A DNA stretch of 64,000 nt from Elysia chlorotica (GCA_003991915.1 RQTK01000300.1:267436-331435); one strand, 5' to 3'. Positions 1-13,359 are shown, counted from the stretch's first letter. Made by a program: numbers and translations. Notes: generated from the sequence alone by a model not told the origin.

Positions 1-87
1 TGCTTTAGTTCACCACTCATCTCAAATGACTTTATTGAAAGGAGCAAAAAAAAAAAAAATATATGTATACCTTAAATTTTTTTTATG

Positions 88-319
88 TGGGGACGCAGTG
101 GCCCATGGATTGAACATCAGCTTTCGGCGCAAGCCCTGGTGATTTTGCTCCCAACTGGTTCGGTCGTTGTCAGTTAAACGTGACTGGCTGAGGCAAGAGC
201 CATGGTATCCCCATCCTGTATTGTGTGTTTCAGCACATAAAATTGTCAGACGTCAGTCTTGGGGCTCGTCCACAATAGAGCTTATATAGTGCTGATGTTA
301 GACGTTCAACCAACTCAAC
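88..319 (+). mobile_element. tRNA-derived SINE, copy 1
   Basis: The head (about 88-150) looks tRNA-derived: a box A-like TGGCCCATGG region, then GCGCAAGCCCTGG. The shared body follows, with GTGACTGGCTGAG, AAAATTGTCAGACGTCAGTC and a tail ending ACGTTCAACCAACTCAAC. The same body recurs at 12768, 13861, 20942, 31140, 31742 and 32206. No clear target duplication was seen here. Confidence 0.8.
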
Positions 320-460
320 AATTACATATATGTTATTTGTAGATGTTGCTACTTTCCAAATGATAATAAATTCTTTTCTTTAGAAATTTAACATTAGTCT
401 AATCTCGGAAAAAGGTTAACTTTTGACTAGTTGAAATAATCTGACCGATTTATCATTTAG

Positions 461-3400
461 ATACTTCACCTGGGATGGAAGTCGATTTGGTGATTCTGTG
501 GAAATGCTTCGCAACCTGAGCTCTAAAGGCCGCAAACTGGTAACCATTGTGGATCCACATTTGAAGAGAGACGACAATTATGAAACGTATACAGATGCCC
601 GAAATCAAGGATTACTAGTTAAAAATAAAGATGGGCATGACTTTGATGGATGGTGCTGGCCTGGTGAGTTGTACGTCAAGATAAATGAGATTTTTAACAA
701 ACACTTTTGTTTGATTTAATTAGCTTGAAAGGAAGAGAGTTAATTTTTTTAAAATATTGAAATCAGTTTAAATCAAGGATGAATTTTCTAGAATTCTCCC
801 CCCCTTTATCGACTAGGTTTACGGTGACTTAGCGCATTAAAAATATGTATTTGCTTTCTCAAAAGTTGGTAGCTATGGTCCAGCAAAGCAGGAAGTAACA
901 TCGTTTTACTGATTAGATTTGCCTCCTTTACCAACTCTGTTGGTCACCTTTTTAATTTCTGTTAGCTTAATCTCACAGAGGTAATATCAGTAAATGATTA
1001 TTATGTTATCAGAGTTATATTTTTTCTGTTCATATTGTTATACTCTATTTTGAATAAGCAAAAAGTCAATTTTGTTGAAAAACTAACTGATAAGAAACAA
1101 CAAATAAACATAATAATTATTCTGTTGCCTTTTAATATGATTAATCAAAATGGGGAATCTGACATCTAGATCTTAGGCCTAAATGTTCATATAATGTTTA
1201 ACATCAACTTGTATAATTTATTTATAATTTTTGAAACTGGTAATTCCCTTTATTTTTCACAGTTAAAAACACCATAATTTGTAAAGTTATTCTGTTCAGA
1301 TAATGGTAGAATTTGTTAAGTAGTGTAACATGTCTAAAGGATACCTTAGATTCAAAACAAGCAAGCCCCTTTCAAGTGATGCGATGGTGGAAAGATGACT
1401 CATGAGTTCCCAACTATAAAAAAGTTAAGAAGTTCTTGGAAAGAAAAAGAGAAAAATTTTAATTTTATTTTCGACATTGGTGTCTCGCAGGTTCCTCATC
1501 CTGGCCTGACTTTCTGGATCCAAAAGTAAGAGAATGGTGGGCGGATCAGTTTTCATTGGAAAAGTACAAGGGCTCGGCTAACAATTTGTATGTCTGGAAT
1601 GACATGAATGAGCCCAGTGTGTTCAACTCACCTGAGATCACATTCCCTAAAGATGTTCGTCATTTGTCTGGTGTAGAAAACAGGGAGGTTCACAACATCT
1701 ATGGCATGCTTGTGGTAAGTTAAAGTTTAAAATATTGCACATTAGAGAAAAAAAATTAGATGTTGGAAAAAAGTTTAAAAACATGATCTCTACATAAAAA
1801 AAAAAATTGAATATCATGTGTATGTTGAGCTCTTACACATAATAAAAATATGAATATTATAATATGATACCTATGTCTATGTGTGAGGCAACCAGGGTGA
1901 TTCAGGCACAAGTCGGAAGTTTGAGTTTTGGAGTTATTGATAGTCTGTTAAAAAGAATCAAATGCACTTGAAGAGGCTTAGAGAATTATAACTCTATCAT
2001 TTCTAGAACCAGAGATTTCCAACTTATTTTGAAAATGAAAAAGGTAAATATGTAGCATTTTTTAAATGTTTAAATGGCTATAGCTCAAAGTTTATATATT
2101 AGCAACTTGTGCCTGATTCACCCTGGTTGCCTCACATATATCTACAAGTGTGTAGCCAAATATGAGCTCTCAGTACAAAATGCTTAATTCTTTTTTTTCT
2201 TTTTTTCCTTTTAAGTGACTTTGCTTCGAGCATCTAAATACAGTGTATAAATAAAAAATTTTTTAATAAAAAGCTGTAAATCGAGCAACTTTTAAAAATT
2301 CTGATCAATTTGATAGACTTACAAATTTCATATTCTTTTCCAATTCTGCTGCAGCATCAAGCAACATGGGATGGTCTACTGAAGAGGAGTAACTACAAGG
2401 AAAGGCCGTTTGTTCTTACCAGAGCTTTCTTTGCAGGATCTCAGCGATCTGGTAATAATCAATTATCAGATAATGATCGGATCTAGTCTATAGACATATT
2501 GGTCTGCTCATTCATACAATTTCTTACTTTTTTTTCAGCCCTTTTTTTTTTCGCTATTGTATTACAGAAATATAACCTTTATCAGTTTTACAGGCTAAGT
2601 TAAAATCATGTGGATGAAAAATAGACCAGGAGATGCAGACATGTTTGCATCAAACTTAAGAATTTAAATCAGGTGGCAGCTGTGAAGATAAGAATTTTAG
2701 AAACTCTACAAATTTTCATAGGTGATTCATAATGTAACTCATTTATAGTTGTATATAAACATTATGTGCTTTCATTTCTCGATAAGGTGCTGTATGGACT
2801 GGAGACAATATGGGCGAATGGAGCCACCTCAAAATGACTGTCCCCATGATGCTGTCCCTCAACTTGGCTGGGATACATTTCTCTGGTGCTGACATTGGAG
2901 GGTTCTTCAGGAATCCAGATAGCCAGCTTATCGCTAGATGGTACCAGGTAGGCTTGTATACTCAGTATATTAAAAATAATATTTTTAATTATGAAGGGAA
3001 AAACAAAGAGAGTTAACACATTCATTATAAACATATTATATTTAAAACTGTAGCTACCAAATTTATAGATGAGCCTTATGCTGAAAAATACTTGTCATAT
3101 TTGTTTGTATAAATTTGATAAAAACATGATTGAAGAATGTAATTGTGAGCGATTTGTCAGAAAAGAAGAAAAATTTCAGCCCTGAAAAGAAGTTCTGGTT
3201 AGTACTAGTAGACAATAACAGACATAATAATTTTTAGCACACAGAAAAATCAGTTGAAAAAATTTAACCACCCCCTCCCCCCCCCCCCCCACCTCATTTG
3301 AGGTAGACAAAATTCTGGTGGTACAAAGAGCTAGAGCTAAGCAGTGTAGAGAAAGAGCTTTCAGTGTTGCTTCACTAACAATCTGCCTAACTTTCCACAC

Positions 3401-6400
3401 TTACATAAGAGACATATTCAGAAGCAACCTTAGGAGCTTCCAACAGTTACAAGTTTCCCACCACCCAGTTTAATAATATGTAACACCCCATTTTTGTTTG
3501 CTTTGAAATAATAATTATTCTATGTGTTGTTCCTTGATATAAAAATTCAAAAGCTACTTGAGTAGAGTTTTTGCAGAGAGTTCTCAAAAAGTTATCATCA
3601 TCATCATCATCATCATTATTATTGTTATTGTAATTAGTATTAATTTTTCTCAAGATAGACTAGCTATTTATTGCTCCCTTTTCTTCTTTTTTCCATTTCT
3701 AGGCAGCCATCTTTCAGCCTTTCTTTCGTGCCCATGCCCACATTGATACCAAACGTCGTGAACCATACCTCTTACCAGAGGATCATATGATCATTGCGCG
3801 GGATGCCATCAAGAAACGCTATAGTTATCTTCCTTATTGGTACCAACTTTTCTATGAGTCAGAAACCACAGGAATGCCACCCATGAGAAGTCTGTGGATG
3901 GAGTTTCCCTCGGAAGCAAATATATTTGAAAAAGACGATGAGTTCATGACTGGTGAGTGTCATTAGTTGATAATGTAACCAGAACTGGAAAAACTTCGTA
4001 AAAGTAATTCAATCAGTGATGATGGTATTTTCCGTCTTTCAACACTTGAACTGTCCGACGGTTTGGCTTGGTGAACATCCAGCTCGTTGTTATATCGTAG
4101 ATCTGTTATAAACACTGAGCCGTACTGTTGCCTTACCCGTAGCCGTCAGTAACGCGAAATTATTAAAGTATCAAAAGTGTTAAGGTTATTGTGTATTCCT
4201 CATGTCTTTCAGGATGATATAATTTATTTATCAATGTTGCCATTGTTTTTATCCGCCACCGTTCTGGCTAGCCAAGTTGAACTCGGTGTTTACTGTTTAC
4301 CATATCAAACGTGATTTATATCCAAATGGTCAGAACAAATATGTTGAAACTAGTGAAAGAAAAGTCAAAGGCAGACATCCATTTGGCTAATCTTACTCTA
4401 TGATTCTTTTTCTGGTCTAGACTAGATCTAAATTGGATTCAACCGATCGTCGATCGCTTTACAGACATTCAAATTTACACAATGTCTAGATCTAGACTTG
4501 GATGTGTTAGAAGACAGTTAATTAAGATTCAGGTTGAAGAAATTTATTGTAAACCCAATTCAGGATATTTACACGATAGGTGTAGATTAAGTTGCTGGGA
4601 TGGAGATCTATTGATATAAAATTCAAGATCTCAAAATTGATCAACAGGAAAATATGCCTCAAACCTCCTTGATTATGCATGGTACCTCTAAACAAAATTT
4701 GTGGCTACAAAGTGATTGTCTTATTCTTGAAAATATTTTACCATTTTTCCAAGGTGACACATTCCTTCGTGTTATATTTTTTCATCAAATTCTTTTGTTG
4801 TTGTTGTTGTTGATTTTTTTACCTACAATTTGTAACCTATTTAAGGGGTGGTGAAAATAAAAGCTCTATGTTCATAGATTTTTTTTTGTTTCTATCTCAT
4901 GAACATGACATTCTTTATTATTGTGTGAGGTTAAATGAGAAGCTGTCTTTGAAAATCTGTCATCGGATGATTCCTTTTCTTCAATTTTTTTTTGCAGGCA
5001 GTGCAATACTTGTGAAACCTGTAACAGAAGAAGGTCAAACCAGTGTCAGTGTGTACTTTCCTGGAAAAGATGTTGTAAGTGTCCTCATTTCTCACCATAA
5101 ATTAATTGTTTGAACAAATTTCAAAACTTCTCATTAAAAAAAGAAAAAGGGGATATAATTATATTATTTCATTAAAAAGGCTTTGGAAATATTAAACTGA
5201 TTGTTCAACCCAGATCATAAACTTATACCACACATTATTAGGAATAATATAGAAAATGAGAAATTGGATTAAAAATTCATTGTTTTTGAATTTGAAGTAC
5301 AATACAAAAAAAAATAAAAGCTTTATGCCGAATCAGTGAAGAGGTGAATTTTTAGAATTTTGCTACAATGAGATTTTACATCAGACTGATAATCCGATGA
5401 GTTGATAAACCCCACTCTGCATTTTCTCGATAATTGAAAAATCTAAAAATTGTATCTCTTGATTTTTCCTTTTGTATGTTTACGATCATGAATGCTATCT
5501 GCATTTTTTCATTATTTCCTAAGCACCATCAAATCCGTAAATGTAAAATTTATTTGTATTTTTTTAATGAACAGGTGTGGTATGATATTGACACTTATGA
5601 GAGATATGTAGGTCAAGAAGAAAGAACAGTTGAGGCACCACTTTCAAAAGTAAGATTATGTCAAATTTGTTAAGGCTGAAATCATATCCTCTTGTCAGTT
5701 TTAATTATGTGATGAGCATTTGTTAAGCTTAAAATTATATAATTCCACGCAATAGAAATTAGAGGCACAAATCTGAAGTCAGCCTGGCTGTTTTGATTAT
5801 GCTTCTTTAAAACTGTCATTCACCATGGTTTTTCAGGTACATGCTAACAGTTTTTCTATTTATCTTTTTATGCCATTAGAAGTAAATTGGATCATGAAGA
5901 TTATCTGCATTGTAGTTAGTATTATTCACACAGGAAGCTCTAAGCTATGTGTGAACAAAATTTATTCATTTTTTGTTTTTCTATTTTACCATATTTGCAT
6001 TAAAAATGTTGAATGCATATTTGCCTTGCTTTGTAAATTCCATAAAGTAGCATTTCTGCACTCTTTGATTTCAGTTGCCTGCTTTTCAAAAGGGTGGAAC
6101 CATTGTGCCACGCAAGATGAGAGGCAGGAGATCTGCCTCACTCACACACAATGATCCAATCACACTCATAGTCTGCCTGGATAAAAATGTAAGAATAATT
6201 ATTTTTTGTTTTTGAAAGATACAATGGAAATTTTTTTTCCTTTTGATATCTAATGAGAAAAACAGAACAGTGCCACTCGAATCCAGCTCGGATTAAAAGA
6301 ACACTCTACATTTCACGAACAGATAAAAATATCTGATCTAGCGAAAGATTTGACAGCGAATACTAAAAACCTGCCCGTCACTAACAAGTATATTAAATCA

Positions 6401-8596
6401 AAGAGACAAAGGCACCAAAACTTTAAAACTTGGAATTTTTGAGTGTGTGTATGTTAAGGAAAGAGGAGGCAGAAGGAATGTGGAGTTGTGACTTGCTGAA
6501 CACCATCAAGATACACATAACATAGATAGAGGCACCTGATGTGTAGCACTAGGTCACACATGGCTACAACAAACTTTGCATCCAACAAACTATTCAAAAT
6601 AAACAGGCAAGTTCATTAAGTTCAAGGTACACTGTATGTGTTGTGAAAACTCTGAAAAGGGGTGAAAACCACAATTGAACATAGCACAGTCTATTCTTTG
6701 TTCCAGTGACAAGGATTGTTTTTGTATAAAAGTGACAAAGTGAAATTCTATACATTTTTTGTGTGTGTGGGTGCCAATGGTGTACTTTTCATGAGTTTCT
6801 TGTAATCACTGAGCTCCACATCATAGTGTTGACATTTATTTTCTCTCTTTCCAATAGGGTAAGGCAGATGGGCAAGTGTATGTGGATGATTATCATTCTT
6901 ATGAATATCGTCAAGGTTCTTATGCCCTTTCCCACCTCTCCTTCCACAATTTCAAGTTGGAGAACAAGTGAGTTTAACTTCTTAATTTGCTCCCATTGTG
7001 CAATTTCATTTTTACTCTTTAAAAAAAATTTGTAACATTCATAAAATCTACCACTTTTCTATATATATTTGCTCAACCTACAAAGTCACACATATTCCTC
7101 ATATCATTGATATTGCATATAGCTAGGTTTATCAGGAGCTACCATTTCATGGAATTTATAGAATGCAATTTTAATGTATAATAATTGCAGGCAGTGTAAA
7201 TCCATTTTATAAACTGTTGAATGAACTTTGTTTACCTTTTTTTTTTAATCAACTGCCATAGATTCTGTCAAAATTTCTTTCTTTTTGTTCTTATGTTTTA
7301 CCTGAAGGTACCTTTTATGATTATGTTTGTTTTTAATTATGTATGGGCTAAAGGCCTTCAATTTTATGTGATTTTAAGCACAGTGATAATAATTATGCTT
7401 TATTTTTAAAAACCCGTACAAAAAATTATCATATTGTCCTTTTTTCTCCAACTGAACATTTAATTTTTATCTTTTATTTTTATTTCTCACAGCCTTGTTC
7501 ATTTAGGAAAGGACTTTTCCACAAAGGAATGGGTGGAAAGAGTTATAGTTGTTGGAGTTAACACAGAGCCCAAAAATATTCACTTGATTGATGCAGGTAA
7601 TTATCCTACTTTTATTTTCAGTTAAGTGTTGTCTCTGGTGGGAAGCGATGAGATGGTTTTTCTCTTAGTGTGCATTTATTGAATTTCACTTTATAAAATC
7701 TTGGGGTCACTAGATAGCAAATTTAGCCCCCAACCTAGTATGTTTAATTTTCATCCCAGGTGTGAGGAATATGAAATATGAACATACGTTTTGTTGATCT
7801 AACCCCTGTATTTGTATTTCACACAAATCTCATCTGCATCATTTTATGCTGAAGAGAATATGATAGGGCTATTATTATGGCATGTCAAACAAAACATTCA
7901 GATTAAAAATGGGCTAGTAGGTTTTCACTTTATCTTATTTGAATCGTATCCAATATTAAAGAGAATTATGGAAATGAAACATTTTTTATTCATTATTTCA
8001 ACAGTAGCAAAAATGACTTTTGCCAAAAAGAGAGCACAGTGACGATATTGAACCGTAATGCTCTAGTTATAATAAAAGTTCTGTGAACAGTGCAAAAGGT
8101 GTTGAGAATTCTATTGGTTATGTAAAAGAACTTTTGGCTGATGGTTATTGGTTTTTAAATCAAGCCAATCCATTAATTTTATGTTAAGTGCCTAGAAAAA
8201 TAGGTCTACTAGCTAGTTTCCTGAAATTATCCATTTTTAGGGCTATTTCAATATATCTATTTGGCTTTACCATTCCTTCTACAGTTACAGTTTAAAAAAT
8301 TCCACTATTAACAGCATTGAGTATCAGACTTATTAATATATGTCCAAAAACAAGAATTTTGCAGCACCCTTTCCATCAAGATCATTATGTCGAAGGGCCA
8401 AGGCTGTAGTGGAGTCTGATCGTGATCTTTTGAATGTTTTGAAGAGAGCCTCTTGTTATACCTGATATTTTGGTTTTCTTCCACAGATCATAACAAGGTG
8501 GATCTTAGTCACAGCTATGATAGCCAAACTAAAGTCCTTACAATAAGAAAGCCTGGTGTCAATGTCGCTCAGAAATGGATCATAAATCTCCATTGA
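461..8596 (+). CDS. GANAB: Glucosidase II alpha subunit (neutral alpha-glucosidase AB type, GH31), C-terminal 507 residues
   Basis: In the endoplasmic reticulum this enzyme trims the inner glucoses of N-glycans, with a PRKCSH-type beta subunit. Eleven exons join in frame: 461-663, 1491-1714, 2355-2451, 2787-2947, 3703-3952, 4998-5074, 5575-5649, 6075-6188, 6858-6967, 7493-7596, 8487-8596 (TGA). Every junction is GT/AG and the summed length keeps one open frame. Exon 2 carries [10 protein letters not shown], whose first Asp is the GH31 nucleophile. Exons 3-4 give [16 protein letters not shown], with the acid/base Asp in [17 protein letters not shown] and GGTIVPR are also typical of the family. 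The end, [11 protein letters not shown], matches the family C-terminus. The N-terminal half lies left of the window. GANC is a close paralogue, but the ER-type fit is better. The last three exons recur at 9213-10460. Confidence 0.95.
1827..2169. mobile_element. Foldback/MITE-like inverted repeat in a glucosidase intron
   Basis: Positions 1881-1913 and 2105-2137 are near-perfect reverse complements around AACCAGGGTGATTCAGG. GAGCTC hexamers at 1827-1832 and 2164-2169 lie at matching outer distances. The interior is AT-rich and noncoding. This fits a short nonautonomous DNA element or foldback, though ends and target duplication are not defined. Confidence 0.45.
7716..8180. other. 465-bp segment present in only one duplication unit
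   Basis: The sequence runs from CACTAGAT through this block into ATGTTAAGTGCC. In the second unit (about 10034-10045) CACTAGAT joins ATGTTAAGTGCC directly. No target duplication or terminal repeat was found, so a deletion in unit 2 is as likely as an insertion in unit 1. Confidence 0.7.
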
Positions 8597-9119
8597 TAAG
8601 GGAGTGCATTAAATGATTTACATTTTAATATTTCTGTAATCTCTTAAATGTTTTGCTATCAGTTTTACCTCTGTGTATTATGTCTAGTAATATGTTCGCT
8701 AGGGTTTTTATTTTCAATTTGAAGAGCGAACCGTACATTTATATTAAGAATTCCTCCTAATATTTCTGTAACTATCGGAACTGTTATGCTAGCAAGATTA
8801 AGTAAAAAGTTTTGATTTGATAACTTTGACAACCGATAATTCAATCATTGACTCCTTTTGTACCATCATGTTTGTCTTTTACACTTACAGGGTATTTTTT
8901 TTTTTGTGTGCCAATAGTTGTGTAACTTAGTTGGAAGACAAGTGCTCCACTTTAGGTTTTAGTTCGCTCATCAAGCAAAAGACCCTGCAGAGGAGTGAAT
9001 AATGTTTAATGGTATGGTTTATTCTAGTCTTTATGAGAGAATATGAAATGCGCAAACAAAAAATCACAAGCCCTATTTAAAAATCAAAGTAAACATTGAT
9101 GCAACCATTAGTAGAGACT

Positions 9120-9168
9120 CATTATTATATTTATTTACTATTCTTATTATTGTCGTTGTTGCTATTAC

Positions 9169-9210
<42 letters not shown>
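9120..9210. repeat. ATT microsatellite at the end of duplication unit 1
   Basis: Interrupted then pure ATT repeats, ending ...TATTATAG directly before the copied exon at 9213. Confidence 0.9.
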
Positions 9211-9211
<1 letters not shown>

Positions 9212-9212
9212 G

Positions 9213-10460
9213 GCAGATGGGCAAGTGTATGTGGATGATTATCATTCTTATGAATATCGTCAAGGTTCTTATGCCCTTTCCCACCTCTCCTTCCACAATT
9301 TCAAGTTGGAGAACAAGTGAGTTTAACTTCTTAATTTGCTCCCATTGTGCAATTTCATTTTTAATTCATAAAATCTACCACTTTTCTCTATATATTTGCT
9401 CAACCTACAAAGTCACACATATTCCTCATATCATTGATATTGCATATAGCTAAGTTTCTCAGAAGCTACCATGTCATCGAATTTATAGAATGCAATTTTA
9501 ATGTATAATTATTGCAGGCAGTGTACATCCATTTCATAAACTATTGAATGAATTTTGTTTTCCATTTTGATATGAATTGCCATAGATTCTGTCAAAATTA
9601 ATTTCTTTTTGTTTTATGTTTCACCTGAAGGCACCTTTTATTATTATGTTTGTTTATGTTTGTTTTTAATTATGTGTGGGCTAATTGCCTTCAAATTATG
9701 TGATTTTAAACACAGTGATAATATGCTTTATTTTTAAAAACCCGTACAAAAAATTATCATATTGTCCTTTTTTCTCCAACTGAACATTTAATTTTTATCT
9801 TTTATTTTTATTTCTCACAGCCTTGTTCATTTAGGAAAGGACTTTTCCACAAAGGAATGGGTGGAAAGAGTTATAGTTGTTGGAGTTAACACAGAGCCCA
9901 AAAATATTCACTTGATTGATGCAGGTAATTATCCTACTTTTATTTTCAGTTAGGTGTTGTCTCTGGTGGGAAGCGATGAGATAGTTTTTTCTCTTAGTGT
10001 GCATTTATTGAATTTCACTTTGTAAATTCTTGGGATCACTAGATATGTTAAGTGCCTAGAAAAATAGGTCTACTAGCTAGTTTCCTGAAATTATCCATTT
10101 TTAGGGCTATTTCAATATATCTATTTGGCTTTACCATTCCTTCTACAGTTACAGTTTAAAAAATTCCACTATTAACAGCATTGAGTATCAGACTTATTAA
10201 TATATGTCCAAAAACAAGAATTTTGCAGCACCCTTTCCATCAAGATCATTATGTCGAAGGGCCAAGGCTGTAGTGGAGTCTGATCGTGATCTTTTGAATG
10301 TTTTGAAGAGAGCCTCTTGTTATACCTGATATTTTGGTTTTCTTCCACAGATCATAACAAGGTGGATCTTAGTCACAGCTATGATAGCCAAACTAAAGTC
10401 CTTACAATAAGAAAGCCTGGTGTCAATGTCGCTCAGAAATGGATCATAAATCTCCATTGA
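9213..10460 (+). CDS. Tandem second copy of the last three exons of the glucosidase II alpha gene
   Basis: Exon copies lie at 9213-9316, 9821-9924 and 10351-10460 (TGA). As read by eye they are identical in coding sequence to 6864-6967, 7493-7596 and 8487-8596. The first copied exon lacks the initial six bases (Gly-Lys). It is preceded by an ATT microsatellite ending in TATAG, so a 3' splice site is present in the correct phase. An upstream exon ending at 6188 could therefore splice into either set, with a two-residue difference. It could be an alternative 3' end, a nonfunctional duplication, or unmerged haplotypes in the assembly. No promoter or start codon is evident, so an independent gene is unlikely. 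Confidence 0.75.
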
Positions 10461-10981
10461 TAAGGGAGTGCATTAAATGATTTACATTTTAATATTTCTG
10501 TAATCTCTTAAATGTTTTGCTATCAGTTTTACCTCTGTGTATTATGTCTAGTAATATGTTCGCTAGGGTTTTTATTTTCAATTTGAAGAGCGAACCGTAC
10601 ATTTATATTAAGAATTCCTCCTAATATTTCTGTAACTATCGGAACTGTTATGCTAGCAAGATTAAGTAAAAAGTTTTGATTTGATAACTTTGACAACCGA
10701 TAATTCAATCATTGACTCCTTTTGTACCATCATGTTTGTCTTTTACACTTACAGGGTATTTTTTTTTTTGTGTGCCAATAGTTGTGTAACTTAGTTGGAA
10801 GACAAGTGCTCCACTTTAGGTTTTAGTTCGCTCATCAAGCAAAAGACCCTGCAGAGGAGTGAATAATGTTTAATGGTATGGTTTATTCTAGTCTTTATGA
10901 GAGAATATGAAATGCGCAAACAAAAAATCACAAGCCCTATTTAAAAATCAAAGTAAACATTGATGCAACCATTAGTAGAGA

Positions 10982-11007
10982 CTCATTATTATATTTATTT
11001 ACTATTC

Positions 11008-11074
<67 letters not shown>
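10982..11074. repeat. ATT microsatellite at the end of duplication unit 2
   Basis: A degenerate start, then about 22 pure trinucleotide units (11008-11074). This matches the position of the repeat that closes unit 1 and marks the duplication junction. Confidence 0.9.
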
Positions 11075-11079
11075 GACCA

Positions 11080-12640
11080 CTTTTATTACATTTATTACAT
11101 ATATTGCATTTATCATTAATTTTTGGTAGGCTTTCAAGTAAAGCAAGATCACAATAGATAGGTCTGTTGAGGGTCAAATTTGTGTTGTGTCACAACAGTT
11201 CTACAACAATCTCCATAGCTGTCTGAATTCCTTCCATTTAACGAGAAATATAATTTATGCTTTTGACATTTCTGCCATGTAATTATAATAATGCTTTATT
11301 GAATTAACAGTAGCATGTTGTCACTACATAAGCTTTTCTCTTTTATGAGTTGGATAAAACCAAATGTGTTATAACTGATATAAGTCATGAAATTTGGAGG
11401 AAAATTATTTGGCTGCCTAAAATTATTTCTCTAGGGATCATAAGGGTCAGTATCAGGTTAATTTAATTTTTCTTTGTGGTTGATTGCATGATCTCAATAG
11501 TTAAATATGTATCATCTTTGATATCATGTATTTTTTAATATCTTTTTCTTTTCTATTTAAAATTAGCTTTAGTTTAATCAACATGACAAAAATAATTTTT
11601 GAATTATCTTAAACTTGCTCAAGTAAAATGGTTGATAATGGAATTGGTAATTTATATTGTGCTGTTATGAATTTTAAATTTTATACTGGTGTATCATCAA
11701 AATTCATCCTTGGTTATTCAATGATGAGAATATGAATCAATGTCAATAGGATCAATGTTATAGCAGTTTTGATTGGGAAAACAAGGGTTCAGTTATGATG
11801 AGAATGAGAGTTGATGAAAAAAAAAAAAAGAAAAGAAATAATGTTACATTCTACAAAATTTGTTGGGATTTTAATTGATTGTTCACCTTTGAATGTCATG
11901 TTATTGTTACTTTTGTTCGACAAAATTGTTTTGGTGCCAAGTGTTAAAGTTTGAATGTTTGAATATTTTTTTTTTTTCTGATCAGGGAATCAATCATGGC
12001 TCCAATCACAATGTTAATTTTTCTTTCCTTTTTAGCATTTTTTTGTTTGGGTGTGATGGCTGACTTGCATAACATATTTTCCAGTTTTATGGCTTGAGTT
12101 AATCATATTTTTCTAGTGTGCGAGCAAAAACTTATCTTTAAAAATTTCTCTAACGGCTGTTTTGTACTATATTTCAATTTTTCAATTTGTTGATTTTGTG
12201 ATTGTACTCAATGTGATTGGAAATAAAATAGACATGATTGTTGTTGATATCATAAAATAAATTTTCTTGTCTTCTTATGAGAACTTCAAAATACAAAATT
12301 TAGAAACTTTTATAATTTGACACAATTCTGTCAACGTTATTTACTGTTTCAACCAAAAGTCTCTTAAGTGATTATTCAGCCTGTTTTTAAAGGCATAAGC
12401 AAAACTAACCACACTTGACTGAACATTACAAGTATGAAACCATGTGGAGTTTTCACAGCAGAAAGAGGTTCTGTACGCTTGCTTAAAATCCACATGCTTT
12501 TGGCATTTATTATGCGTCTACTCCTATTGCTAATAATTGTTTTTCTTGGTTATTGTATTTGATATTTAAAGGAAAAAAAACCAAATATTTTAATTAAGTA
12601 TCAAACTGCATCATACTCTAGCCAAGCATACAAATAAAAA
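11080..12640. other. Noncoding AT-rich intergenic DNA
   Basis: No conserved reading frame or recognised repeat was seen. It probably includes 3' flank or a long 3' UTR of the glucosidase gene (see the AATAAA motifs near 12222). Confidence 0.5.
12222..12261 (+). terminator. Candidate polyadenylation signals
   Basis: AATAAA occurs at 12222-12227 and 12256-12261 downstream of both glucosidase terminal exon sets. Transcript ends cannot be fixed from sequence, so assignment to that gene is inference. Confidence 0.3.
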
Positions 12641-12767
12641 TTCAGTCAACAAAAAATACAATACAAACTAGGATGCCCATGTATTCTCGCTGCCTGTTCA
12701 AAGCAATCGCCAGCAAGAAGGTCGACCATGTGAAGCAGACAAAAGTATGGCCATAACTTTCTGATGC

Positions 12768-13012
12768 AGGGTGACTACTTTGGAAACCATGGGGAAGAAC
12801 ATCAGCTTCCGACGCAGGAGGTCCGTGGTTCAAACTCCACTCAGGCGATTTCGTCCCCTAATGGTTAGATTGGTGTCGATTTGAATTTAATGTGACCGGC
12901 TGAGAGTCATGTGATATTCCCGCACTGTCTCTCTGGCAGCTCGTAAAATTGTCAGACATTAGTTTTGGGAAATATCCACTATATAGCCAGTATAGTGCTG
13001 ACATGAGACATT
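12768..13012 (+). mobile_element. tRNA-derived SINE, copy 2
   Basis: The head carries ACATCAGCTTCCGACGCAGG and a box B-like GTGGTTCAAACTCC. The common body follows (GTGACCGGCTGAG, AAAATTGTCAGACATTAG), with a tail at TATAGTGCTGACATGAG. It lies next to an opposite-strand LINE remnant, mirroring the arrangement at 13591-14069. Confidence 0.75.
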
Positions 13013-13017
13013 AGGCA

Positions 13018-13357
13018 CCTCATTTTGTGTTGGCTTCCGTCCATGTTTGCGCCTGGTAAAACCGTAAATTAAGTCTGTGGTTGAATGGCAGTGACTGCCG
13101 TGGCTATACTGGCCGCTTTGGGAGTGGCAGATCCTAAACATTGCAATCTCTGCAGGTGAATCTGGCATCAGCCTCTCCCATAACTGCAACTGATGCTGCC
13201 CTCTGGCATTGTATTTTCGTCTCCCACTGTTCCTCTCTTCACTGTTAGCCGCCAGGCGTCACGATCAGCAACAGTCGGTCAAGCAAATGTTGCCATGGTT
13301 CAGGTCTTACTTGTAGACATTCTTGAACCTAAGAAATGGTCTGCCAATCCGATTGGT

Positions 13358-13359
<2 letters not shown>
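13018..13359 (-). mobile_element. LINE 3'-terminal remnant (left arm of an inverted block)
   Basis: Read on the minus strand it has pieces such as GRPFLRFKNVYK, then a CCHH-like finger (FTCRDCN ... CHSQSGQYSHGSHC). This is the C-terminal tail found on many animal LINE reverse transcriptases. Stops and frameshifts break it. Positions 13191-13359 are the reverse complement of 13687-13858, almost without mismatch. Confidence 0.6.

Larger units (their letters stand above)
6862..11074 (+). repeat. Tandem segmental duplication, units 6862-9210 and 9211-11074
   Basis: Both units start at AGGCAGATGG within an exon and end in an ATT microsatellite (about 9120-9210 and 10982-11074). They contain three exons, two introns and about 500 bp of 3' flank. 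The first intron shows scattered substitutions and small indels, while 8181-9120 and about 10040-10980 look nearly identical. Unit 2 lacks the 465 bp corresponding to 7716-8180. Confidence 0.9.
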
